Part shown: positions 5,289-11,149 of the stretch, piece by piece
Layout: the number at the start of each line of letters is the position of its first letter
Numbering within the stretch: position 1 is the first letter of the stretch
Assembly: GCA_964435775.1 (NCBI GenBank)
Contig: CAYTAP010000123.1
Span: 1 to 11,149, forward strand
Source: CAYTAP01 sp964435775
GTDB taxonomy: Bacteria; Planctomycetota; Phycisphaerae; Tepidisphaerales; Tepidisphaeraceae
Direction: 5' to 3'
DNA length: 11,149 bases
The notes under the pieces: model-generated
What the model was told of the DNA's origin: nothing
The model's input: the letters and a program-made list of their open reading frames with translations, nothing else
Databases searched by the model: none
Translations under genes and position numbers: made by a program

Positions 5289-5588
5289 ATGAAAAAGCTC
5301 AAACCAGTGACACCGGGGGAATTGCTCCGTGAGGAGTTTTTGATTCCCTTCAAACTCTCGCAATATCGACTGGCCAAGGAACTGGGCGTGCCGGCGCAGC
5401 GGATCAGCGAGATCGTGAGCGGGCGGCGCGCCATTACGGCGGATACCGACCTTCGGCTCTGCCGGTTCCTCGGCTTGTCGCCGGGGTATTGGTTGCGCGC
5501 CCAGGCGGCTTATGACACGGAGGTGGCCGAGGCGGCGATGGGCGCGGAACTGCTGAAGATCAAGCCATGGGTGCATGCGGTGGCATGA
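5289..5588 (+). CDS. higA: HigA-type antitoxin (XRE helix-turn-helix)
   Basis: A 99-residue HigA/VapI protein. It begins MKKLKPVTPGELLREEFL, typical of the family. The helix-turn-helix covers about residues 24-45 (SQYRLAKELGVPAQRISEIVSG), followed by RRAITADTDLRLCRFLGLSPGYWLRAQAAYD. It binds and inactivates HigB and represses the shared promoter. A GGAG ribosome binding site stands seven bases before the ATG, so antitoxin translation is conventional whereas the toxin's is not. This would favour antitoxin excess. It is the last gene of the two-gene operon and converges with the VOC protein gene 56 bp away. Confidence 0.93.
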   Translation: MKKLKPVTPGELLREEFLIPFKLSQYRLAKELGVPAQRISEIVSGRRAITADTDLRLCRFLGLSPGYWLRAQAAYDTEVAEAAMGAELLKIKPWVHAVA

Positions 5589-5590
5589 GC

Positions 5591-5642
5591 CGGGTTGTGG
5601 TGGGCGCGATGGCATGTTTCAACAACCCGCGCGTAAGGCGCG
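5591..5642. terminator. Weak hairpin region between convergent higA and VOC genes
   Basis: CGGGTTGT (5591-5598) pairs with ACAACCCG (5622-5629), overlapping a second small stem CGCGC / GCGCG (5628-5632, 5638-5642). There is no proper T-tract on either strand, so terminator function is only plausible from its place between two convergent stops. Confidence 0.3.
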
Positions 5643-5644
5643 TT

Positions 5645-6070
5645 CTACATTGACCGGGAAACAAGAATCAACCAGTGGACTCCGAAGCGGTCGGCCACCA
5701 TTCCGAATTTCGGAGAAAAGAAGGTTTTGCCCAGCGGCATCAGCACTTTTCCACCGTCGGCCAGGGCATTGAAGGTCCGGTCGGCATCAGCCACGGTGTC
5801 AACCGTGATCGCCAATGAGAATCCGTCAAACTTGGGATCGCCTCCGCATCGCCCGTCGGAAATCAGGACGCGGGTGTGGCCAATCCGCACATCGGCGTGC
5901 ATCACTTTCTCCGGCGGGGGGACCGTTCCGTCGGGGCAGCGCTGACTGGCCGGATCGGGATTGTCCTTGTAGCGCATGAGCATCGTGACTTCGGCGCTCA
6001 GCGCCTTTTGATAAAAGGCGATCGCCTCATCGGCCCGGCCGTCGAAAAACAGATAGGGTTGAACGTCCAT
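5645..6070 (-). CDS. VOC-superfamily protein, PhnB/YjdN-like
   Basis: A 141-residue cytosolic protein of the vicinal oxygen chelate fold. The PhnB-like features are DVQPYLFFDGRADEAIAFYQ (2-21), a YKDNPDPASQ loop, then MHADVRIGHTRVLISDG (57-73), DTVADADRTFNALADGG (91-107) and FFSPKFGMVADRFGVHWLI (117-135). In this family the sequence does not reveal the substrate, and many members bind rather than catalyse. The start at 6070 has an AAGGAG six bases upstream, so the longer frame to 6142 is not used. It is divergent from the TetR gene (98 bp between the starts) and is the obvious candidate target of that regulator. Confidence 0.9.
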   Translation of the reverse strand: MDVQPYLFFDGRADEAIAFYQKALSAEVTMLMRYKDNPDPASQRCPDGTVPPPEKVMHADVRIGHTRVLISDGRCGGDPKFDGFSLAITVDTVADADRTFNALADGGKVLMPLGKTFFSPKFGMVADRFGVHWLILVSRSM

Positions 6071-6097
6071 GACATCTCCTTGCACATGAGATATGAT

Positions 6098-6117
6098 TAT
6101 GTAGCGTTCGATACATA
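6098..6117. promoter_or_regulatory. Candidate TetR operator between the divergent VOC and tetR genes
   Basis: TATGTA-g-CG-tt-CG-a-TACATA: a 20-bp dyad with perfect 6-bp arms and a matching CG/CG core, 8 of 10 base pairs symmetric. It lies 27 bp from the VOC start and 51 bp from the tetR start, where binding could block both. Size and symmetry fit TetR-family operators. Confidence 0.55.
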
Positions 6118-6168
6118 TAACTTTGCCGCAAGAACGTGTCAAGAAGATTATTTTTGGGAGTCGATGCG

Positions 6169-6750
6169 ATGTCCAAGGGGCGGCCGAGGCAATTTGATGC
6201 GGACAAGGCGCTGGATGCGGCGATGATGTTGTTCTGGCGCTACGGGTATGAAGGAACGTCGCTGGCGGCGTTGACCAAGGCGATGGGGATCAACGTGCCG
6301 AGTCTGTATGCCGCGTTTGGAAACAAGGAAGCGCTGTTCAAGAAAGTGGTGGAACGGTATGTCCAGAACCCGGCATCCTATTTTATCAAGGCGCTTCAAC
6401 AGCCGAAGGTGGGTGAGGCGCTTCTCAATGGCGCGATTGAGATGGTGATGAACCCGCGGCATCCCGATGGGTGCATGCTGGTTCATGGGGAACTCGCGGG
6501 GGGGCCGGCGGTCAGGAGGATGCGGACGTTGCTGGGGTTGCGGCGGCGGGCGGCGGAGGCGGCGCTTCGCAGGCGACTGGAGTTCGCCGCGGGCGAGGGG
6601 GATCTGCCACCCGGCGCCGATCCGGAAGTGCTCGCGCGATACCTCGTCACGGTGATCTGGGGGATGAGCGTGCAGGCGGCCGGTGGAGCGAACCGCGCCG
6701 AGCTGGACCAGGTGGCGGCGATGGCGATGGGCGTGTTGCCGACATCGTAA
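6169..6750 (+). CDS. TetR/AcrR family transcriptional regulator
   Basis: A 193-residue regulator. The DNA-binding domain is N-terminal: KGRPRQFDADKALDAAMMLF (3-22), then GYEGTSLAALTKAMGINVPS and LYAAFGNKEALFKKVVERY, the classic TetR helix-turn-helix (about 29-50). The C-terminal half (from about 75) is the variable ligand and dimerisation domain, alanine- and arginine-rich here. The ATG at 6169 is chosen because GGGAG precedes it by eight bases and the family start is close to GRPR; the frame is open to 6136 but without a better signal. It is divergent from the VOC gene and probably represses it and itself through the 6098-6117 dyad. The sulfatase follows 58 bp downstream on the same strand. 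Confidence 0.9.
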   Translation: MSKGRPRQFDADKALDAAMMLFWRYGYEGTSLAALTKAMGINVPSLYAAFGNKEALFKKVVERYVQNPASYFIKALQQPKVGEALLNGAIEMVMNPRHPDGCMLVHGELAGGPAVRRMRTLLGLRRRAAEAALRRRLEFAAGEGDLPPGADPEVLARYLVTVIWGMSVQAAGGANRAELDQVAAMAMGVLPTS

Positions 6751-6808
6751 GACTGTGGCGTGACGGCTCCATTCCCGCGACGGGGCGCATCGGCTAAGCT
6801 TCGTCATC

Positions 6809-8236
6809 ATGCCTGAACGTCAACCCAACATTCTTCTGATTACGACCGACCAGCAACGTTATGACGCCCTGGGCATCAACGGCAATCCCGTATTGCGTAC
6901 GCCCAATCTGGATGCCCTGGCGGCGCGGGGCACAAATTTGTCCCGTTGTTACATCACATGTCCGATCTGCATACCGGCCCGCCGGTCGCTCATCAGTGGG
7001 TTGCACCCCGACACGCATGGAATGCCGGGGTATCGTGAGGGATGGGAGTTTGATCCGCCGCACACGCTGCCGGGGTGTCTGCGCGCCGCGGGATACCAGA
7101 CGCAGCTCGTGGGCAAGCTGCACCTGCATCCCCAGCGCAAGCGGTATGGATACGATCACATGATTCTCAGTGATTCGGCCAATGATCGGCCGACAAGCGC
7201 CTATCAAAGCCACAATGATTACACCACCTGGCTGCGCGACCAGGGCGTGACGCATCATTCCAACGCCCATGGCATCGGGGGCAACGGTCGGATCGGCCGG
7301 CCATGGACGCTGGGGGAGGAATTGCATCATACGAGTTGGGTGGCCGAACAGTCGGCGCGGTTTTTCGACACGGCGCGTGATCCGTCGGTTCCCTGGTTTT
7401 TGCATGTGAGCTTCGTGGCGCCCCATCCCCCGCTGATTCCCCCGCAGGCGTATTGGGATCGGTATGTCGGGCGTGAGGATCTGCATCCGAGGATCGCCTC
7501 CTGGGCGCCGCAAGACTCGCCGCGGAAAGGGATCGCACCCGATTCAAAAACCGGGCCGTTCGATCCGGCTGAAATCCACGATGCCATCGCCGGGTATTAT
7601 GGGCTGATCAACCACATCGACGACCGGATTGCCTATTTGATCGACCGTTTCTTCGAGCATGGCAACCCGCGCAGCCAGGAACCGACCTACATCCTGTTCA
7701 GTTCGGATCACGGCGAAATGCTTGGCGATCATCATCTGTTTCGCAAAACGGTTCCGTATGAAGGTTCAACGCATGTTCCGTTTTTCATCAGCGGTCGGAA
7801 CATCGACATGCCGCGCGGCACTTGCGATGCGCTGTGTGGATGGGAAGACATGATGCCCACGATTTTGGATCTGGCGGGCGCGCCCATCCCCGAAGGGCTC
7901 GATGGACGATCGCTCGTGCCGGTGATGCGCGGCCAGGCGCCGGGCGTGCGGGATGTTCTGCACGGCTTGTGCATTGGCATGACACGACATCGCTACCTTG
8001 TCGCCGGGCGCCATAAATACATCTGGTTCACCGACACGCATGAGGAGCAATTGTTCGATCTCGAAGCGGATCCCCATGAGCTGCGCGATCTGTCGGGGGA
8101 TGTCGGGATGTTGGAGCCGATGCGCGACCTGATGGCGCCGGTCGCCAGCGGCGCCGGTTATCCGTATGACCGCGCCGCTCTCAAGCCTTGCGCCAATCGC
8201 ACGCCAGTGGCTCTGGGATTTGAGGACGTCAAGTAA
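6809..8236 (+). CDS. Type I formylglycine-dependent sulfatase family protein
   Basis: A 475-residue alkaline-phosphatase-superfamily hydrolase. It starts MPERQPNILLITTDQQRYDA: the D14-Q15 of TTDQQ is the first metal site. The sulfatase signature C54-I-P-A-R58, followed by RRSLISG, supplies the cysteine turned into formylglycine. GKLHLH (102-107), SFVAPH (201-206), SDHGEMLGDH (299-308, D300 and H301 as metal ligands) and K313 in LFRKT complete the active site. It would hydrolyse sulfate esters, although phosphonate or phosphodiester hydrolases share this layout. No signal peptide is present, so it is cytosolic, unusual for polysaccharide sulfatases. The ribosome binding site is weak. No formylglycine-generating enzyme is in the window. 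Confidence 0.92.
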   Translation: MPERQPNILLITTDQQRYDALGINGNPVLRTPNLDALAARGTNLSRCYITCPICIPARRSLISGLHPDTHGMPGYREGWEFDPPHTLPGCLRAAGYQTQLVGKLHLHPQRKRYGYDHMILSDSANDRPTSAYQSHNDYTTWLRDQGVTHHSNAHGIGGNGRIGRPWTLGEELHHTSWVAEQSARFFDTARDPSVPWFLHVSFVAPHPPLIPPQAYWDRYVGREDLHPRIASWAPQDSPRKGIAPDSKTGPFDPAEIHDAIAGYYGLINHIDDRIAYLIDRFFEHGNPRSQEPTYILFSSDHGEMLGDHHLFRKTVPYEGSTHVPFFISGRNIDMPRGTCDALCGWEDMMPTILDLAGAPIPEGLDGRSLVPVMRGQAPGVRDVLHGLCIGMTRHRYLVAGRHKYIWFTDTHEEQLFDLEADPHELRDLSGDVGMLEPMRDLMAPVASGAGYPYDRAALKPCANRTPVALGFEDVK

Positions 8237-8292
8237 TCATTCAGTTCCCGTCCGCGCTTGGCCGATAGTGGTAAGAGCGCCGGGAGGATGGT

Positions 8293-8358
8293 GCGTGGGA
8301 ATGAAAAGTTGCTTCGTCTTGTCCGGTGGTTAGATTGATGAAGCGACCATTCCCATGC
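8293..8358 (+). ncRNA. Long bulged hairpin, possible structured leader RNA
   Basis: Arm GCGTGGGAATG (8293-8303), bulge AAAA (8304-8307), arm GTTGCTTCGTC (8308-8318), loop of 18 bases (8319-8336), then GATGAAGCGAC (8337-8347) and CATTCCCATGC (8348-8358). All 22 pairs form if the plus strand is RNA, three of them as G-U wobbles; read as minus-strand RNA those three become A-C mismatches. No T-tract follows, so it is not a simple terminator for the sulfatase. GGTGCGT (8290-8296) can instead pair with ACGCACC (8371-8377), a competing fold. It ends 62 bp before the transporter start. Confidence 0.45.
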
Positions 8359-8420
8359 GGTTCCGCGCCGACGCACCAAAGTCGCGTGGGCGCGTCTTCA
8401 ATTTTGTGAGCGGTAGGTCC

Positions 8421-10109
8421 ATGTCCATCGCAATCATCATTCTCGGCGGCGTTGCGCTACTGCTTTACGGAACGCGGACGTTGCGGAAGGGGCTGGATCG
8501 CCTGCTCGGTGAGAGGCTGGGGCCGTTGCTGCATCGTCTGGCGGAGAATCCTTCGCGGGCGGTGGGGGGAGGGGTGGGGATGGCGCTGCTCGCCCCCAGC
8601 ACCACGAGCTTTCCGCTGCTGGCGTCGCAGGCGGTGCGGGGGGGGTATATCACGGTTCCGCGGATGCTGCTTGTGCTCCTGGGGGCGGATGTGGGGCTGA
8701 CGTTCATGGTGCAGTTGCTCGCGCTGCATGTGGAACGGTTCGCGCCGGTGCTCATTCTGGTCGGCGTCGTTTTGTATCAGTACACGCGGGGGGCCAAGAC
8801 GCGGGGCGTGGGGCAGATCATTCTCGCCTTCGGGTTCCAGTTCATGGGAATTGGGCTGATTCAGCAGGCGACGGGCGCTATCAGCCCGACCGGCGACATG
8901 CACGAATTGCTGACAATGGCCGCGAGGTATCCAGGGTGGATGGCGGTGCTCGCGGCGATCCTGGCGGTGGTGTTGCAATCAAGCACGGCCACGATTGGGT
9001 TGATCCTGGGCCTCAGTCATCCAACCACGGGCGCCGCGGGGTTGTCGTTGCCGCCGGAGGTGGCGATCTCGGCGGTGGTGGGCGCCAACATCGGAACCGC
9101 GCTGACACTCCTGCTCGTTGGTTGGCAGGATCAGCGGACGCGGCTCCTGGGGGCTTCGGCGATCGTGGGCAAAGTGCTGGTGGGTATCCTGATCCTGCTG
9201 CCATGGGTGCTGCCGCTTGTGCTGGATGTGCTTGAGAAGATGACGCCCGATGACCTCGGGCGGCAGGTGGCCAACGCGCACACCGGATTCAATCTGATCA
9301 AGGCGGTGCTCCTGCTGCCGCTGATCACGCCGCTGGTTTGGCTGGCCGGGCGGCTGTTGCCCGGTCCCAAGCCGGGCGAATCCGAGCGCGAAGGCGTTGA
9401 AGGGGCGATCGAGGGTCCGCGTTATCTTTCGACCGGGCCGATCGACGGAAGCAATCTGGCGCTGAGTCAGTCGATGCGGGAGATTCTTCGCGTCGCCGAC
9501 ATCGTGCGCGGGATGCAGGAGGATTTGTGGCAGGCGCTGCGGAACGACGATGAGGAGCTGGCGCGGCGGGTTGGTGATCGGGATGACCTCGTGGATCGGT
9601 TGGATGGAGACATCAAGCAGTTCCTGGCGCGTCTGGATGTTCATGCGCTGGATGCGGACCAGGCGGCCGAGCGGTTGCGGCAACTGCGGTATCTGACGGA
9701 GTTGGAGAGCATTGGCGACCTGATCGACAAGAACCTGTGCGAACTGGCGCTGAAGAAGATTCGCTTGCGGGTGTCGTTTTCGAAGGAAGAGTGGGAGGAA
9801 CTCGATGGGCTCGATCGTCTCATCAGCGAAAACCTGTTGATCGCCGATGCGGCGTTTCACACGCGCGATCGGACCTTGGCGGAGAAACTGCTTCGTCACA
9901 AGGACCACATTGACCAGCGGGTGCGGGAATTGCGTGATCGGCATTTTGCCCGCATGACCGCCAGCACGCTGGGCGCGCCCCAATCCAGTGCGGTGCATCT
10001 GGATTTGTTGACCAACCTTCGGCGGATCAACAGCCATGCGTCGCACGTTGCGTTTTCCGTGCTTCAGGAAGTGAGCCTGGGCACATCGGCGACGGCGGGC
10101 AAGAATTGA
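8421..10109 (+). CDS. Na+/phosphate cotransporter family protein with C-terminal PhoU domain
   Basis: A 562-residue inner-membrane protein. The first part (about 2-310) has roughly eight hydrophobic segments and the paired Na/Pi motifs: LQSSTATIGLILGL (185-198) with GANIGTALT (221-229) in the second repeat, and APSTTS (58-63) with GADVGLT (88-94) in the first. The second part (about 345-555) is a cytosolic PhoU-like helical domain (LTELESIGDLIDKNL at 425-439, TNLRRINSHASHVAFSVL at 531-548). Such NptA/YjbB-type proteins move phosphate with sodium, often as efflux. The ATG at 8421 is preferred because MSIAIIILGG starts directly at the first membrane segment; an in-frame ATG at 8355 lies inside the hairpin. 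Oddity: the first repeat lacks the usual Q-S-S-S. Confidence 0.9.
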   Translation: MSIAIIILGGVALLLYGTRTLRKGLDRLLGERLGPLLHRLAENPSRAVGGGVGMALLAPSTTSFPLLASQAVRGGYITVPRMLLVLLGADVGLTFMVQLLALHVERFAPVLILVGVVLYQYTRGAKTRGVGQIILAFGFQFMGIGLIQQATGAISPTGDMHELLTMAARYPGWMAVLAAILAVVLQSSTATIGLILGLSHPTTGAAGLSLPPEVAISAVVGANIGTALTLLLVGWQDQRTRLLGASAIVGKVLVGILILLPWVLPLVLDVLEKMTPDDLGRQVANAHTGFNLIKAVLLLPLITPLVWLAGRLLPGPKPGESEREGVEGAIEGPRYLSTGPIDGSNLALSQSMREILRVADIVRGMQEDLWQALRNDDEELARRVGDRDDLVDRLDGDIKQFLARLDVHALDADQAAERLRQLRYLTELESIGDLIDKNLCELALKKIRLRVSFSKEEWEELDGLDRLISENLLIADAAFHTRDRTLAEKLLRHKDHIDQRVRELRDRHFARMTASTLGAPQSSAVHLDLLTNLRRINSHASHVAFSVLQEVSLGTSATAGKN

Positions 10110-10239
10110 GAATCGCGGCAATCGCCACGCGGCGGCAAATGTCGGGCGTCAAATAACCGATGAACAAGAAGGGATCGATGGCCGGGCCGGGTGGGTCCGG
10201 TAATATCCCATTGGGTTGCCAGCATTCGAGCGCTCCATC

Positions 10240-11149
10240 ATGCCGCCCATCGCGTCAACTTCAGCAGCAGCAGCGGCGGCCGCCGACGAGATCGGCCAGC
10301 GAATGCACGAACTGATCGCCGAGTTGTATCCGATCTGCCGCAGCCTCACCGGCGACGGTGTGCGCCAAACCCTTGCGGTTCTTCAAAAGCATCTGCCGAT
10401 CGAACTGCACGAGGTCCGGAGCGGGACACGGGTGTTTGACTGGACGGTTCCCGAAGAATGGAACCTGCGGGAAGCCTACATCGAAGACTCATCCGGCCGG
10501 CGCATCGTGGATGCGCGCAACAGCAATCTGCACGTGGTGGGGTACAGCGTGCCGGTGGATCAAACGATGTCGCTGGAGGAATTGAAGCCGCATCTGCACA
10601 CGCTGCCGGATCAGCCGGACCTGATCCCGTATCGAACCTCCTACTACGCGAAAGTGTGGGGATTTTGCCTGGCGCACTCCACGCTTGCGGAGATGGGGGA
10701 CGGGCCATATCGCGTGCGGATCGACAGCACCCTGGCGCCGGGGAGCCTGACGTATGGGGAACTATTTTTGCCAGGCGCATCGGATCAGGAAGTGCTGATT
10801 TCCTGTCACGTCTGCCATCCGTCGCTGTGCAACGACAATCTTTCCGGCATTGCTGTGGCGATGGAGCTGGGGAGGCATCTGCGCGGCATCGAGCGGCGCT
10901 ATGGATATCGATTGATCTTCGTTCCCGCGACCATCGGCGCCATTGCATGGCTGGCGAGCAATGAGTTTCGACTGCCGCTCGTTCGGCATGGATTGGTGCT
11001 GGCGTGCGCGGGGGATGCGGGGGAATCGACCTACAAGAAAAGTCGCCGCGGGAATGCCGAAATTGATGTGGCGATGGAGAAGGTGTTGAAGGACGCCGGG
11101 GAAGCGTACGAGGTGCAGCCGTTCACGCCGTATGGGTATGACCAGCGGC
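10240..11149 (+). CDS. DUF4910/DUF2172 aminopeptidase-like protein, C-terminus cut by window edge
   Basis: 303 complete codons are visible and the frame runs off the right edge. The protein starts with a short alanine run (AAAAAAA, 9-15). Then come MHELIAELYPICRSLTGDGV (22-41), FDWTVPEEWNLREAYIED (66-83), YRTSYYAKVWGFCLAH (131-146) and the metal-site block SCHVCHPSLCNDNLSG (188-203) with H190, H193 and D199. This order fits the DUF4910 (formerly DUF2172) family, with an M28-type zinc-peptidase-like fold, often found among surface-polysaccharide genes. Those neighbours would lie outside this window. There is no signal peptide. The ATG at 10240 has no clear ribosome binding site; ATG at codon 22 is an alternative. 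Position 230 reads Ala in VPATIGAIAWL, where I expect PETIGS/A, so a conserved Glu may be lost. Confidence 0.85.
   Translation, partial: MPPIASTSAAAAAAADEIGQRMHELIAELYPICRSLTGDGVRQTLAVLQKHLPIELHEVRSGTRVFDWTVPEEWNLREAYIEDSSGRRIVDARNSNLHVVGYSVPVDQTMSLEELKPHLHTLPDQPDLIPYRTSYYAKVWGFCLAHSTLAEMGDGPYRVRIDSTLAPGSLTYGELFLPGASDQEVLISCHVCHPSLCNDNLSGIAVAMELGRHLRGIERRYGYRLIFVPATIGAIAWLASNEFRLPLVRHGLVLACAGDAGESTYKKSRRGNAEIDVAMEKVLKDAGEAYEVQPFTPYGYDQR

Noticed and set aside
5007..5615. Minus-strand open frame of 202 codons over higBA
   Set aside because: It lies antisense to two well-recognised genes and has no family features.
8237..8420. A tRNA or known riboswitch in the gap before the transporter
   Set aside because: The hairpin does not fold as a cloverleaf and has no CCA end or known riboswitch core; it is reported only as an unclassified structured RNA.
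8979..10121. Minus-strand open frame of 380 codons
   Set aside because: It is antisense to the Na/Pi transporter, Arg/Gln/Pro-rich and without a start signal.
10110..10239. Promoter or terminator between the transporter and the last gene
   Set aside because: A TAATAT-like box is present near 10201 but no matching -35 at proper spacing, and no hairpin with a T-tract was found.
10346..10964. Open frames on both strands inside the right-hand gene
   Set aside because: The uninterrupted frame from 10240 to the window end carries clear family motifs, so these are shadows.

Overview
The window is GC-rich bacterial DNA with short intergenic gaps. It carries a sulfatase, a DUF4112 protein, an Asp-box beta-propeller beside a MoaD/ThiS-like protein, and several palindromic intergenic repeats. 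This mix fits Planctomycetota (a Phycisphaerae-like genome) or a similar environmental lineage. That is an inference: there is no rRNA or marker gene here.

Layout. (1) 1-162, minus: N-terminus of a secreted protein running off the left edge. (2) 241-665: a composite, transposase-less repeat island. An outer MITE-like element (249-657) has terminal inverted repeats and an 8-bp direct repeat on each side. A second palindromic element (482-590) sits inside it, flanked by a 10-bp direct repeat. (3) 709-1547, minus: DUF4112 membrane protein, MntA-type nucleotidyltransferase antitoxin, and the overlapping but broken start of its HepT toxin, which decays towards the repeat island. (4) 1657-2622, minus: aldo/keto reductase, divergent from a small lipoprotein (2733-3200, plus). 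(5) 3304-4939, minus: Asp-box propeller protein followed by a MoaD/ThiS-like protein ending in Gly-Gly, with a palindromic repeat between them. (6) 4963-5588, plus: intact HigB-HigA toxin-antitoxin pair behind a near-consensus promoter that predicts a leaderless toxin mRNA. (7) 5645-6750: VOC/PhnB-like protein and TetR regulator, divergent around a clear dyad operator candidate. (8) 6809-8236, plus: cytosolic formylglycine sulfatase. (9) 8293-10109, plus: a long hairpin with strand-specific G-U pairs in front of a Na/Pi cotransporter-PhoU fusion. (10) 10240-11149, plus: DUF4910/DUF2172 aminopeptidase-like protein, cut by the right edge.

There is no single large pathway. The region looks like chromosomal background with small independent modules (two toxin-antitoxin loci, one of them decayed, and one regulator-target pair) plus nested non-autonomous repeats. 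I found no CRISPR array, tRNA, rRNA, integrase or transposase. The observations most worth following up are the nested repeat insertion beside the decayed hepT, the hairpin leader before the phosphate transporter, the propeller/ubiquitin-like pair, and an apparent Glu-to-Ala change in the aminopeptidase-like protein.
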